Made by a program: the position numbers and the translations under genes
Source of the DNA: an uncultured Saprospiraceae bacterium
GTDB taxonomy: Bacteria > Bacteroidota > Bacteroidia > Chitinophagales > Saprospiraceae
NCBI GenBank assembly: GCA_937930625.1
Contig: CALHBW010000054.1
Span: 1 to 10,431, forward strand
DNA length: 10,431 bases
Reading direction: 5' to 3'
The notes under the pieces: model-generated
Database searches by the model: none
What the model was told of the DNA's origin: nothing
Seen by the model: only the letters and a program-made list of their open reading frames with translations
Shown: positions 1 through 5,476 of the stretch, piece after piece
Layout of the letters: every line of letters begins with the position of its first letter
Numbering within the stretch: the first letter of the stretch is position 1

Positions 1-142
1 GGCTACCCATTTAACTTTGCCCAAAGCGAATACTCGTCAGACGAATCCCTTTATTCAGTGCGAATATTTTATGAGACAAATCACTACATTTCACAAAAAC
101 CTTCGTCAGACGAGTGCGCCCCGCAAAGTTAGACGGATAGCC
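1..142. repeat. Nested inverted-repeat element (MITE/REP-like), at window edge
   Basis: The outer arms at 1-20 and 123-142 are inverted copies matching at 17 of 20 positions (ggctaccc... against ...ggatagcc). Inside them, ACTCGTCAGACGAA (32-45) and TTCGTCAGACGAGT (102-115) are a second inverted pair matching at 13 of 14 positions. The whole piece could fold into a long interrupted stem with a loop of about 56 bases. There is no reading frame in it. The shape fits a small non-autonomous mobile element or a large palindromic intergenic repeat. Because the left arm begins at base 1, the true outer end may lie outside the window. The identity is inferred; the inverted symmetry is directly visible. 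Confidence 0.55.
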
Positions 143-215
143 TGTAAATTAAAAAAGTAACTGATAATCAGTTTATTGTAATTTGCAGAATGTAAAGTTA
201 TTTTTTCACCGTTCT

Positions 216-716
216 TTATTCACAGAAAGAAGGGACAATATTAGCAGTTTGTGAATTTTTTATTTGTGTTGCTTTTTGAATAAATAAATAATTCGCAGGA
301 AATACCGAACCTGAACCCGCCCAGAAAAACTCACCATTTGATTTACAGAGAGATATAATCGCCTCATTTTCAAATTGGATGATTTCGTTTTCTTCAGTAA
401 TGATTTTAAATTCAATTTTGTCAATAGGAGTCCCTATAAATGTTTCCAATACATCAGCATTGACGATATGGATTTCTTCAATCAGGCTGTCGTTAGGGGC
501 AGCATCGGGTAGTTTTTGGGTATTAATGTTGATGTTACTTATGTGTCCTGTAAAATGAGTGGATAGCATGTAGGTTTCTAAACCTTCTATTTGAGCAGGA
601 AGTTGGGGGGCTATTTCGGTGTCGTTTGCGCTTGGAGGCTTAGTGTCTGTTTTGATGCCCAAACATGATTTTGCCATCAATAATAAACCTATACAAATAA
701 GTGCATTTATTTTCAT
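216..716 (-). CDS. Secreted/lipoprotein of unknown function, possible immunity partner of the upstream amidase
   Basis: This 166-aa protein begins with a hydrophobic export signal (residues 1-17) ending in AKSC, so Cys18 could be a lipidation site, although lysine at -2 makes the lipobox non-ideal. Otherwise it would be a Sec-exported soluble protein. The mature part is acidic, starts with a Pro/Thr/Asp-rich linker (about 22-40) and is predicted mostly beta. I recognise no family. Its ATG overlaps the stop codon of the amidase gene by one base (TAATG), so translation is probably coupled and the two are co-made. An envelope-located protein made with a wall-cutting enzyme suggests an immunity or inhibitor role, by analogy with amidase effector-immunity pairs. 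That role is inference only. Confidence 0.75.
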   Translation of the reverse strand: MKINALICIGLLLMAKSCLGIKTDTKPPSANDTEIAPQLPAQIEGLETYMLSTHFTGHISNININTQKLPDAAPNDSLIEEIHIVNADVLETFIGTPIDKIEFKIITEENEIIQFENEAIISLCKSNGEFFWAGSGSVFPANYLFIQKATQIKNSQTANIVPSFCE

Positions 717-1348
717 TATGATTCTTTACCGGATTTTCCAGCTTTGCCTGTATAAACGGGAAGCTCATATCCTTTGGTATCGAAACCCGGAGGAACGACC
801 CAATCTGTCCAAACATTTTTGCTGTAAGTTTTTACACAGACAGTATCGCCTTGATTGCCACCAAGCATGTAATACTGTTTGCCGTCTTTACTTTTTCCGA
901 GTATCATGGCGACGTGTCCGCCACCTGTTCTGCTTTTGATACCGATAGCCCCAATGATGGGTTCGTTGATTTTTTTGCCGAAATTAATCCATGATTTTGC
1001 GCGATAGGCGGCTTTGGGTGGTTTGTAATTGTGTTGTTCCATGACCCACGCCATAAATGAACCACACCATGCATTCGAACCACCTGAATCATCTGTTCCC
1101 CAGAATTTTGAGGATTTGAAATATTCTAATATTCGTGGATTATGTTTTGCGCCAACGACCTCGGCTGTGCCGATTTCCTTCTTTGCAGTGGCTACCCAAG
1201 GGGGGACTTTATTGATTGTGAGGACTTTATCTTGTAGTTGAGCAAATACAACAGAATCGTAGATACTCCGCGAAGCTCTACGGTCAAAGCCTTGCAGATG
1301 TTCAGGAGTGAGGATTTTTGTTATTGGGTAATTATTAAAGTCGCTCAT
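716..1348 (-). CDS. TIGR02594-like NlpC/P60-superfamily peptidoglycan amidohydrolase
   Basis: A 210-aa cysteine amidohydrolase, predicted to cut peptide bonds in peptidoglycan. The region from about residue 50 to 188 follows the TIGR02594 pattern: PPWVATAKKEIG, then HNPRILEYF, then the probable nucleophile Cys95 in NAWCGSF, AKSWINFG, the probable catalytic His145 in GGGHVAM, and LGGNQGDTV (Asn165 or Gln166 may complete the active site). The catalytic assignments come from family knowledge. There is no signal peptide, so it would need lysis, a contractile injection system or another route to reach the wall. The first 50 residues are extra and unassigned; the Lys/Gly-rich tail (about 200-210) looks disordered. 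No Shine-Dalgarno sequence precedes the ATG; the leader is rich in CAA/ACC. It is the first gene of a TAATG-coupled pair with the exported protein. It could instead be a phage-derived endolysin. Confidence 0.85.
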   Translation of the reverse strand: MSDFNNYPITKILTPEHLQGFDRRASRSIYDSVVFAQLQDKVLTINKVPPWVATAKKEIGTAEVVGAKHNPRILEYFKSSKFWGTDDSGGSNAWCGSFMAWVMEQHNYKPPKAAYRAKSWINFGKKINEPIIGAIGIKSRTGGGHVAMILGKSKDGKQYYMLGGNQGDTVCVKTYSKNVWTDWVVPPGFDTKGYELPVYTGKAGKSGKES

Positions 1349-1637
1349 GGTTGTTGGTGTTTGCTAAGTGATGGCTGTCATTCGTACATTCTGGTCGCGG
1401 TGCAGATGTAAACAATAGAAATAACTTTTGTTTTAAAAATATCGACATTTAAAAAGATGTGGGGTGTCAATAGATTTTGAAACTGCCCGACAGGTACGTT
1501 TTCCCAAATATTAATTTGCGACCACCAGAGCTTTTAGTAAGTGGTTGGACTGAACTAAGCGACACTTTTAATTATGATAATTCATTGAAAATGAATTATT
1601 TATTTAAACTTATTCTTAAACTTGTACTTCCACTTAC
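1349..1637. other. Intergenic region between the DUF6435 gene and the amidase pair
   Basis: These 289 bases should contain the amidase promoter (read leftward) and the 3' end of the DUF6435 transcript. On the minus strand I see TTGACA-like and TATTGTTT-like boxes but no convincing match to the TTG-N19/20-TAnnTTTG consensus, so no promoter is called. The one clear structure is the AT-rich hairpin at 1577-1599, listed separately. The forward reading frame crossing this region has no start context or protein-like composition and runs antisense to the DUF6435 gene. Confidence 0.5.
1577..1599 (-). terminator. AT-rich perfect hairpin, possible weak terminator of the DUF6435 gene
   Basis: A 10-bp perfect stem (ATAATTCATT / AATGAATTAT) with a GAA loop lies about 40 bases past the stop codon of the DUF6435 gene on its transcript strand. 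The position suits a terminator, but the stem is almost all A-T and only a broken T run follows. It may simply be an AT palindrome. Confidence 0.3.
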
Positions 1638-1805
1638 TTACTGTCTTGCAGCCTCTATTTTCTTCAAAATCTCCTCCGCTTCTTCTATCACGACAGCGTA
1701 TTTGCGTAAATCGCCCGAACGCTGCACATCTCTGGCTTCCAACATTTTAGCTTCGTATGCCTTCTGTAATTTTGCTACCGGGTCTTTTTTGAATAATCCA
1801 AACAT
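1638..1805 (-). CDS. Lacal_2735 / DUF6435 family small protein
   Basis: A 55-aa protein starting MFGLFKKDPVAKLQK and continuing as a highly charged helix (AYEAKMLEARDVQRSGDLRKY...EEAEEILKKIEA). This matches my memory of the DUF6435 (Lacal_2735) family: MFGLFKKDP, then a two-helix body with an RxGDxRxYA turn. The function is unknown; the short hydrophobic start and amphipathic helices suggest a small cytosolic or membrane-associated protein. The frame opens upstream to a possible start at 1889, but I chose 1805 because the family starts at MFGLF and because GAGGAAAT lies just before this ATG, an unusually good Shine-Dalgarno sequence for this window. The 28 residues upstream (CysCys, Ser-rich) do not look coding. 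Confidence 0.85.
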   Translation of the reverse strand: MFGLFKKDPVAKLQKAYEAKMLEARDVQRSGDLRKYAVVIEEAEEILKKIEAARQ

Positions 1806-2316
1806 ATTTCCTCGTATTGATTGTGATAAATAATTTGAATGGAAACAGCAACTTTCATAAAAAGTTGATGCAATAATAATTCTACCCATTCACCATTGAA
1901 AATATTAACGGCAAAAAACGCTACACTCACGGGTGACTTTTCTCCATCTTAAAGGATTTCCTAATAAGAAAACATAAATTACACTTGACAATTATTTTTA
2001 ATTTTAATAAATTTATATTGTAAAATATTTTAATAAATAGGTGTTTACAAATATTAATTAATATGAATGTTTTGTTGTGCTTAGATATATAAATTAATGA
2101 ACAAGCAACAATATGTTCGACAATTATGAATTTTGAATGAAAAATCTTGAATGATAAAAAATATTTAATTTATTAATTATTAATTGTCAGTAAAAAACAA
2201 AGTAAAATTTAAATTTATTTGTCATTCAAAATTCACTCACTCACTCACTCATTCATTCACTCATTCACTCATTCACTCATTCACTCATTCACTCACTCAT
2301 TCAAAATTATTCAAAA
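1806..2316. other. Long AT-rich intergenic region with tetramer tract
   Basis: About 510 bases without a credible gene separate the leftward DUF6435 gene from the rightward lipoprotein gene. Positions 1950-2220 are extremely A/T-rich (runs of AATTTTAATAAATTTATATTG type). The last part is the G-free AYTC tract listed separately. I found no exact TAnnTTTG box on the plus strand; TTTATTTG at about 2213-2220 is a one-mismatch near miss without a properly spaced TTG. Both divergent promoters should lie here but cannot be placed. Confidence 0.5.
2231..2302 (+). repeat. 18 tandem AYTC tetramers in a G-free leader
   Basis: Exactly 72 bases are made of 18 consecutive tetramers, each ACTC or ATTC, in a partly alternating order (ATTC, four ACTC, two ATTC, then ACTC/ATTC alternating). 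The tract sits in a longer stretch (2222-2318) without a single G, ending at the G of the ATG start codon of the lipoprotein gene. A transcript from this strand would be nearly unable to form G-C pairs, giving an open leader. Tetramer tracts are also prone to slippage, so the length may vary between strains and tune expression. The composition is seen; the effects are inferred. Confidence 0.85.
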
Positions 2317-2760
2317 ATGAAGCAAATAAAATGGCTATTGATAATTGGCGTTTTGCTCACCATGATAAGCGGTTGTGGCAGTTGCGTCGATACAGACGTT
2401 GACGTAGGACCTTCCGGCACAAAAAAGACCGGAGAACTCAATATCACCATCAGCGATTTACAGAAAATCGTCAGTGGCAATGATAAAGAATATCTCTCGG
2501 TGACATATTCCGGCGTTCTGAAATCCGCCTCCGGCAGTGGCACGGGCGAAACTACTTTCTCCCGAACACGAAACCACGAAGCCACCCGTAGCAATATCCT
2601 CCCCAATCCCGGACTCACACGGCGCGGACTCAAATTTGGCACTTGGGAAGTCACGGTACAAACAGGCAGTTGGACTGCCCGATGCCAAGCCACCGTCAGT
2701 GCCAATAAAGGCGGTAACTTCAATTTCACCTATCCACGCACATCAGGTAATTGTAATTAA
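2317..2760 (+). CDS. Small lipoprotein, VDTDV type, unknown function
   Basis: This 147-aa protein has a classic lipoprotein signal: MKQIK, a hydrophobic core at 6-18, and lipobox ISGC with Cys20 as the lipid site. The mature part starts CGSCVDTDVDVGPSG, a Gly/Ser/Thr linker, then beta-rich sequence (LNITISDLQ..., about 40-70; GTWEVTVQTGSW...QATV..., about 107-138), which may form one or two small beta-sandwich domains. Cys23, Cys122 and Cys146 could form a disulfide. I do not recognise the family. It is followed 107 bases later by a membrane protein whose mature N-terminus also carries VDTDV, so the two are probably functionally linked. No Shine-Dalgarno sequence is visible; the start is behind an unbroken G-free leader. 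Confidence 0.8.
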   Translation: MKQIKWLLIIGVLLTMISGCGSCVDTDVDVGPSGTKKTGELNITISDLQKIVSGNDKEYLSVTYSGVLKSASGSGTGETTFSRTRNHEATRSNILPNPGLTRRGLKFGTWEVTVQTGSWTARCQATVSANKGGNFNFTYPRTSGNCN

Positions 2761-2761
2761 C

Positions 2762-2854
2762 AGTCGATAGTTGATGGTCGATAGTCCATAGGCAAACGTG
2801 AAACAGAGACTTTCTCGCGGCTGCCTATCGACTATGGACTACCGACTATGGACT
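2762..2854. repeat. 33-bp imperfect palindrome of GACTATGG-type words
   Basis: Arms 2762-2794 and 2822-2854 are inverted copies matching at 27 of 33 positions, with a 27-base centre (2795-2821). Each arm is itself a degenerate direct repeat: TCGATAGT words about 14 bases apart on the left, GACTATGGACT 14 bases apart on the right. As RNA it would form a long stem between the two cotranscribed genes, where it could protect the upstream message or lower expression of the downstream gene. There is no T run, so it is not a standard terminator. It resembles dispersed intergenic repeat families; copies elsewhere in the genome would settle this. Confidence 0.7.
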
Positions 2855-2867
2855 AAAACACTCACTC

Positions 2868-4184
2868 ATGAAGAAGATTCCATTTATTCTACTTTTTGTC
2901 CTTGTCATGCCCCTGCAATTTAGCATGGCAACGGCGGTAGATACCGACGTAAAAGTCGATATTCCGATTCAGGAATTACAGATGTTATTGCAGCAATTAG
3001 ATGACATCGCGAACGATGTACTCGGACAAGCAGGCATTCAAATTCGACAAACCATCGACGAACTCAACGACAAGGTCGAACAACAAATCGGCAATGTAAA
3101 AGACGCCTCAATAGAAGTCATACAAGAGGCATCTGCACAATTGAATATGATTATACAAAACCTTGTAAAAGAGGCAAATAAGCTCTTGCGCGAGGTCAAT
3201 AAAATGATTCAAGACAGCGTAGATTGCATCAATAAAGCCCTCGCCGAACGCATCGCCCAAATCAAAGACAGCTTCATCGAATTGCTCGATGCAGCCACCG
3301 AAGCCATCCAAAATGCGGTTGACCGCATCTATATCCGCGCCACCCAACTCGTAGATACAGGTACGAATCGCGTCGCTACGGTATTGAACAAAACAACGGC
3401 GATGATGATTCGTGTCGGCTTTGCGGTCGGGATTTTTATCTTGCTGTTTTGGCTCTTGCGTTCGCTATGGAAATTTGGTGATTCTAAGACGAGTAAAGGA
3501 CTGCGTTTTGCGATTATCGGAATTGTGGTGGCATTGATTGGCGGTTTGGTATATGGTATTGTTTCGCCGAAAATAGTTAGTAAAATCGCTGGCAATGAAG
3601 TCATCATTCCCAAGTGGGAAAACTCTTGCGAAGATGGTGATAATCAATACGATGAATTTATAAAATTAGTCAAAAGAGGCGCGAGCGAACGCGACCTGAA
3701 ACGCACCGGCGATGCAGCTTTGGAAAATCTCAATTGGTGCTTGCTCACCTCCGTCAGCCCCGAACGCGGACGCGGTACAGCCGAGCGTATTGAGGAGATT
3801 TCAGCCGTATTATACCCACCACCACCTGCGCCTTCGTCAAGCGGAGCAAGCGATGTAGCCGTCACTTGTGGCTCGTCGGGCGGACGTCCGGGCAAGGGTA
3901 TTGCGCCGGGTTGGGTTTCCAAATATGACTTAGGTAAATTGGCGGTGATAGAGGATTTGAGAAAGAAAAATATCAGAATTAAGGACTATAATAAACTCGT
4001 TCCTGTCACTGCTACGGCTAATACCAAGCTGCTAAATGTTTACCTAAAAGACGTAAACACAAAAGTCTATACCAACAACCAAGTCATCAAGCCAAATACA
4101 GTCATCAATAATCGCACGATGGATTTGAAATATAAAGATGTCTCCAACGTCGTGAAGATGAATCGACTGAATTTAAACAGGTGA
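2868..4184 (+). CDS. Exported two-span membrane protein with long amphipathic helices
   Basis: A 438-aa protein of no family I recognise. Residues 1-23 are a signal peptide (ending MATA), giving a mature start near VDTDVKVDIPIQELQ. Residues 30-172 are almost unbroken amphipathic helix (QQLDDIANDVLGQAG, DELNDKVEQQIG, EANKLLREVNKMIQD, LAERIAQIKDSFIELLDAATEAI), with apolipoprotein- or coiled-coil-like periodicity. Two hydrophobic spans follow, about 178-200 and 211-234, joined by a short Lys/Ser loop. With a cleaved signal, both the helical region and the C-terminal part (235-438) would face the periplasm. The C-terminal part has Cys254, Cys291 and Cys334, a PPPPAPSSSG linker (317-326) and an Asn/Lys-rich end. 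ACTCACTC abuts the ATG; there is no Shine-Dalgarno sequence. It is probably cotranscribed with the VDTDV lipoprotein. A role at or across the envelope is inferred only from topology. Confidence 0.8.
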   Translation: MKKIPFILLFVLVMPLQFSMATAVDTDVKVDIPIQELQMLLQQLDDIANDVLGQAGIQIRQTIDELNDKVEQQIGNVKDASIEVIQEASAQLNMIIQNLVKEANKLLREVNKMIQDSVDCINKALAERIAQIKDSFIELLDAATEAIQNAVDRIYIRATQLVDTGTNRVATVLNKTTAMMIRVGFAVGIFILLFWLLRSLWKFGDSKTSKGLRFAIIGIVVALIGGLVYGIVSPKIVSKIAGNEVIIPKWENSCEDGDNQYDEFIKLVKRGASERDLKRTGDAALENLNWCLLTSVSPERGRGTAERIEEISAVLYPPPPAPSSSGASDVAVTCGSSGGRPGKGIAPGWVSKYDLGKLAVIEDLRKKNIRIKDYNKLVPVTATANTKLLNVYLKDVNTKVYTNNQVIKPNTVINNRTMDLKYKDVSNVVKMNRLNLNR

Positions 4185-4213
4185 TTTTTAATGGATAACG
4201 GATAATGATTAAT

Positions 4214-4234
4214 GTTTAAAACCACCCTAAAAAA
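4214..4234 (+). repeat. Left terminal inverted repeat of the IS
   Basis: The 21-base end starts GTTTAAAACCACCCT and runs into an A tract; it is the exact inverse of 5456-5476. The match stops at the outer G, since the next flanking bases do not pair. Confidence 0.9.
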
Positions 4235-4282
4235 ATAGAGATAAAGTTCATTGAAAATTAGGAAAATTAGGAAGAAATACAA

Positions 4283-4328
4283 AAGCAGGTTTTCTTTGTG
4301 TTAGGAAAATATCAAAGACTACCTGCTT
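4283..4328 (+). promoter_or_regulatory. Hairpin abutting the transposase start codon
   Basis: Arms 4283-4298 (AAGCAGGTTTTCTTTG) and 4313-4328 (CAAAGACTACCTGCTT) pair at 14 of 16 positions around a 14-base loop that holds AGGAAAA, the only Shine-Dalgarno-like sequence nearby. The right arm ends on the base before the ATG. Folded, the stem would crowd the ribosome entry site. Several insertion sequences keep transposase low with such a structure, preventing activation by outside transcripts; that role is inferred here. Confidence 0.6.
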
Positions 4329-5453
4329 ATGAAAAAAAAAATATACAGCAAGATACTAAAAAAGCTCCTAAGTCTGTACCCTAAAGGCTTAAAAGGTCAC
4401 GCTGGTCGTCGCTTGAAAAAGCTCGCTGGTCTGGTTTGTGGGATGATTCGCAAGAAAAAATCTAGTATGCGTGCTTTAGGCAGTGGCTTACCCCAATACA
4501 TTACAGCGCATAGTCGAGAAAAAGCCAGCAAATTATTTTTGGACAATGCTTGGAATGACTATGAAACGCATTACCTGCCTTACATGGAAGCGTTTTTAGC
4601 TGATTTTATTGAGCAAGCTGGAACACAAGGAGTCGTTTATTTAGTCATTGATGGCTCTCAAATGGGCAATAAACACGTTGCCCTCATGGTCAGTTTGCTT
4701 TACAAAGGACGTGGCATTCCTATCTGCTGGGTCGTCAAGAAAGGAGGAAAAGGGCATTTTACCTCACAGATGCATCTGGAACTCATCCAATCAGTTGAGC
4801 AGTACTACGCAAAGCAATTGACACAAAAGCCTGTTGTGTTACTTGGAGACGGGGAGTTTGATAGTGATAAACTGCAAAGCTTTTGCCAAGGTAAATCTTG
4901 GAAATATGCCTTTAGAACAGCCTGTGATACTGTATTTTATGAAAACCAAGACCGCTTTCAGGCTAAAGATTTGGCAGTCCCCGAAGGACTAGACTTTTTA
5001 TTCATCCCTGATGTAGAGTTTACTCGTAAGCGGTTTAAAAACGTCAACTTTTTACTTTGGCATTCTCCGAAATATGATGACCCTATCCCCATCGTATCTA
5101 ATTTTGATAATCCTTTAGATATCATAGAAGCCTACGACAGAAGGTATTCTGTTGAATGCCTATTTAAAGACTTGAAATCCAATAGCTTTAATTTACATAA
5201 AACTCGCTTAAAGTCAGCTTTTGCCATCGCCAACTTAATTATGGTAGCGGCTTTTGCTTTTACTTTGCTTATCAAATTGGGAACAAAATACGAGAAATCT
5301 CCTTTACGAAAATATATACACCGAACTAGACCAGACCGCAATGAGTTCTCTATATATTTTTTCGCACTCGAATTATTAGACCACTTGTTAGACGAAGATA
5401 TTGACTTCGACTTTTCTTTCCAATTTTCCAAATTTTCAATGAACTCTTCTTGA
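4329..5453 (+). CDS. IS4-superfamily DDE transposase (DDE_Tnp_1 type)
   Basis: This 374-aa enzyme catalyses cut-and-paste movement of the surrounding element. The catalytic triad is readable: Asp108 in VIDGSQMG, Asp174 in LLGDGEFDS, and Glu276 in YDRRYSVECLFKDLK, which matches the IS4 YREK signature exactly (Tyr269-x2-Arg272-x3-Glu276-x6-Lys283). The basic N-terminus (MKKKIYSKILKK...RRLKK) probably contacts the terminal repeats; a beta-strand-rich insert separates the second Asp from the Glu, as is usual for the family. The frame is intact from the ATG beside the hairpin to TGA, three bases before the right terminal repeat. Its length is short for IS4 relatives but lacks no core motif. A C-terminal Phe/Asp/Ser-rich tail is unassigned. 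Confidence 0.93.
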   Translation: MKKKIYSKILKKLLSLYPKGLKGHAGRRLKKLAGLVCGMIRKKKSSMRALGSGLPQYITAHSREKASKLFLDNAWNDYETHYLPYMEAFLADFIEQAGTQGVVYLVIDGSQMGNKHVALMVSLLYKGRGIPICWVVKKGGKGHFTSQMHLELIQSVEQYYAKQLTQKPVVLLGDGEFDSDKLQSFCQGKSWKYAFRTACDTVFYENQDRFQAKDLAVPEGLDFLFIPDVEFTRKRFKNVNFLLWHSPKYDDPIPIVSNFDNPLDIIEAYDRRYSVECLFKDLKSNSFNLHKTRLKSAFAIANLIMVAAFAFTLLIKLGTKYEKSPLRKYIHRTRPDRNEFSIYFFALELLDHLLDEDIDFDFSFQFSKFSMNSS

Positions 5454-5455
5454 TC

Positions 5456-5476
5456 TTTTTTAGGGTGGTTTTAAAC
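5456..5476 (-). repeat. Right terminal inverted repeat of the IS
   Basis: Exact reverse complement of 4214-4234 over 21 bases, ending ...GGTTTTAAAC. The reading frame of the truncated LRR gene runs out of this repeat without interruption. Confidence 0.9.

Larger units (their letters stand above)
4214..5476. mobile_element. Complete IS4-superfamily insertion sequence, 1263 bp
   Basis: Perfect 21-bp terminal inverted repeats bound the element: the left end (4214-4234) starts GTTTAAAACCACCCT followed by A residues, and the right end (5456-5476) is its exact reverse complement. One intact DDE transposase fills the inside. No direct target duplication is visible: the flanks are ...GATTAAT on the left and TAACAGA... 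on the right. IS4 relatives usually duplicate about 9-13 bases, so this copy probably reached its present state through recombination or an adjacent deletion. The intact ends and transposase suggest recent or current activity. Confidence 0.92.

Noticed and set aside
619..939. Forward open frame across the amidase pair
   Set aside because: It is antisense to two well-supported coupled genes and its protein (Cys/Arg/Trp-rich) has no family character.
1477..1833. Forward 118-aa open frame
   Set aside because: It runs antisense through the DUF6435 gene, which has family-like sequence and a good Shine-Dalgarno; the forward product is Ser/Phe-rich without a recognisable domain.
2231..2302. Possible CRISPR-like array
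   Set aside because: The units are 4-bp tandem repeats without spacers, and no cas genes are present.
2184..2402. Forward frame reading the tetramers as Thr-His-Ser repeats
   Set aside because: The apparent protein repeat is only the translation of the AYTC tract, and the frame ends inside the lipoprotein gene in another frame.
2762..2854. Palindrome as an intrinsic terminator
   Set aside because: No T run follows either arm, the centre is 27 bases long, and the next gene on the same strand starts 14 bases later.
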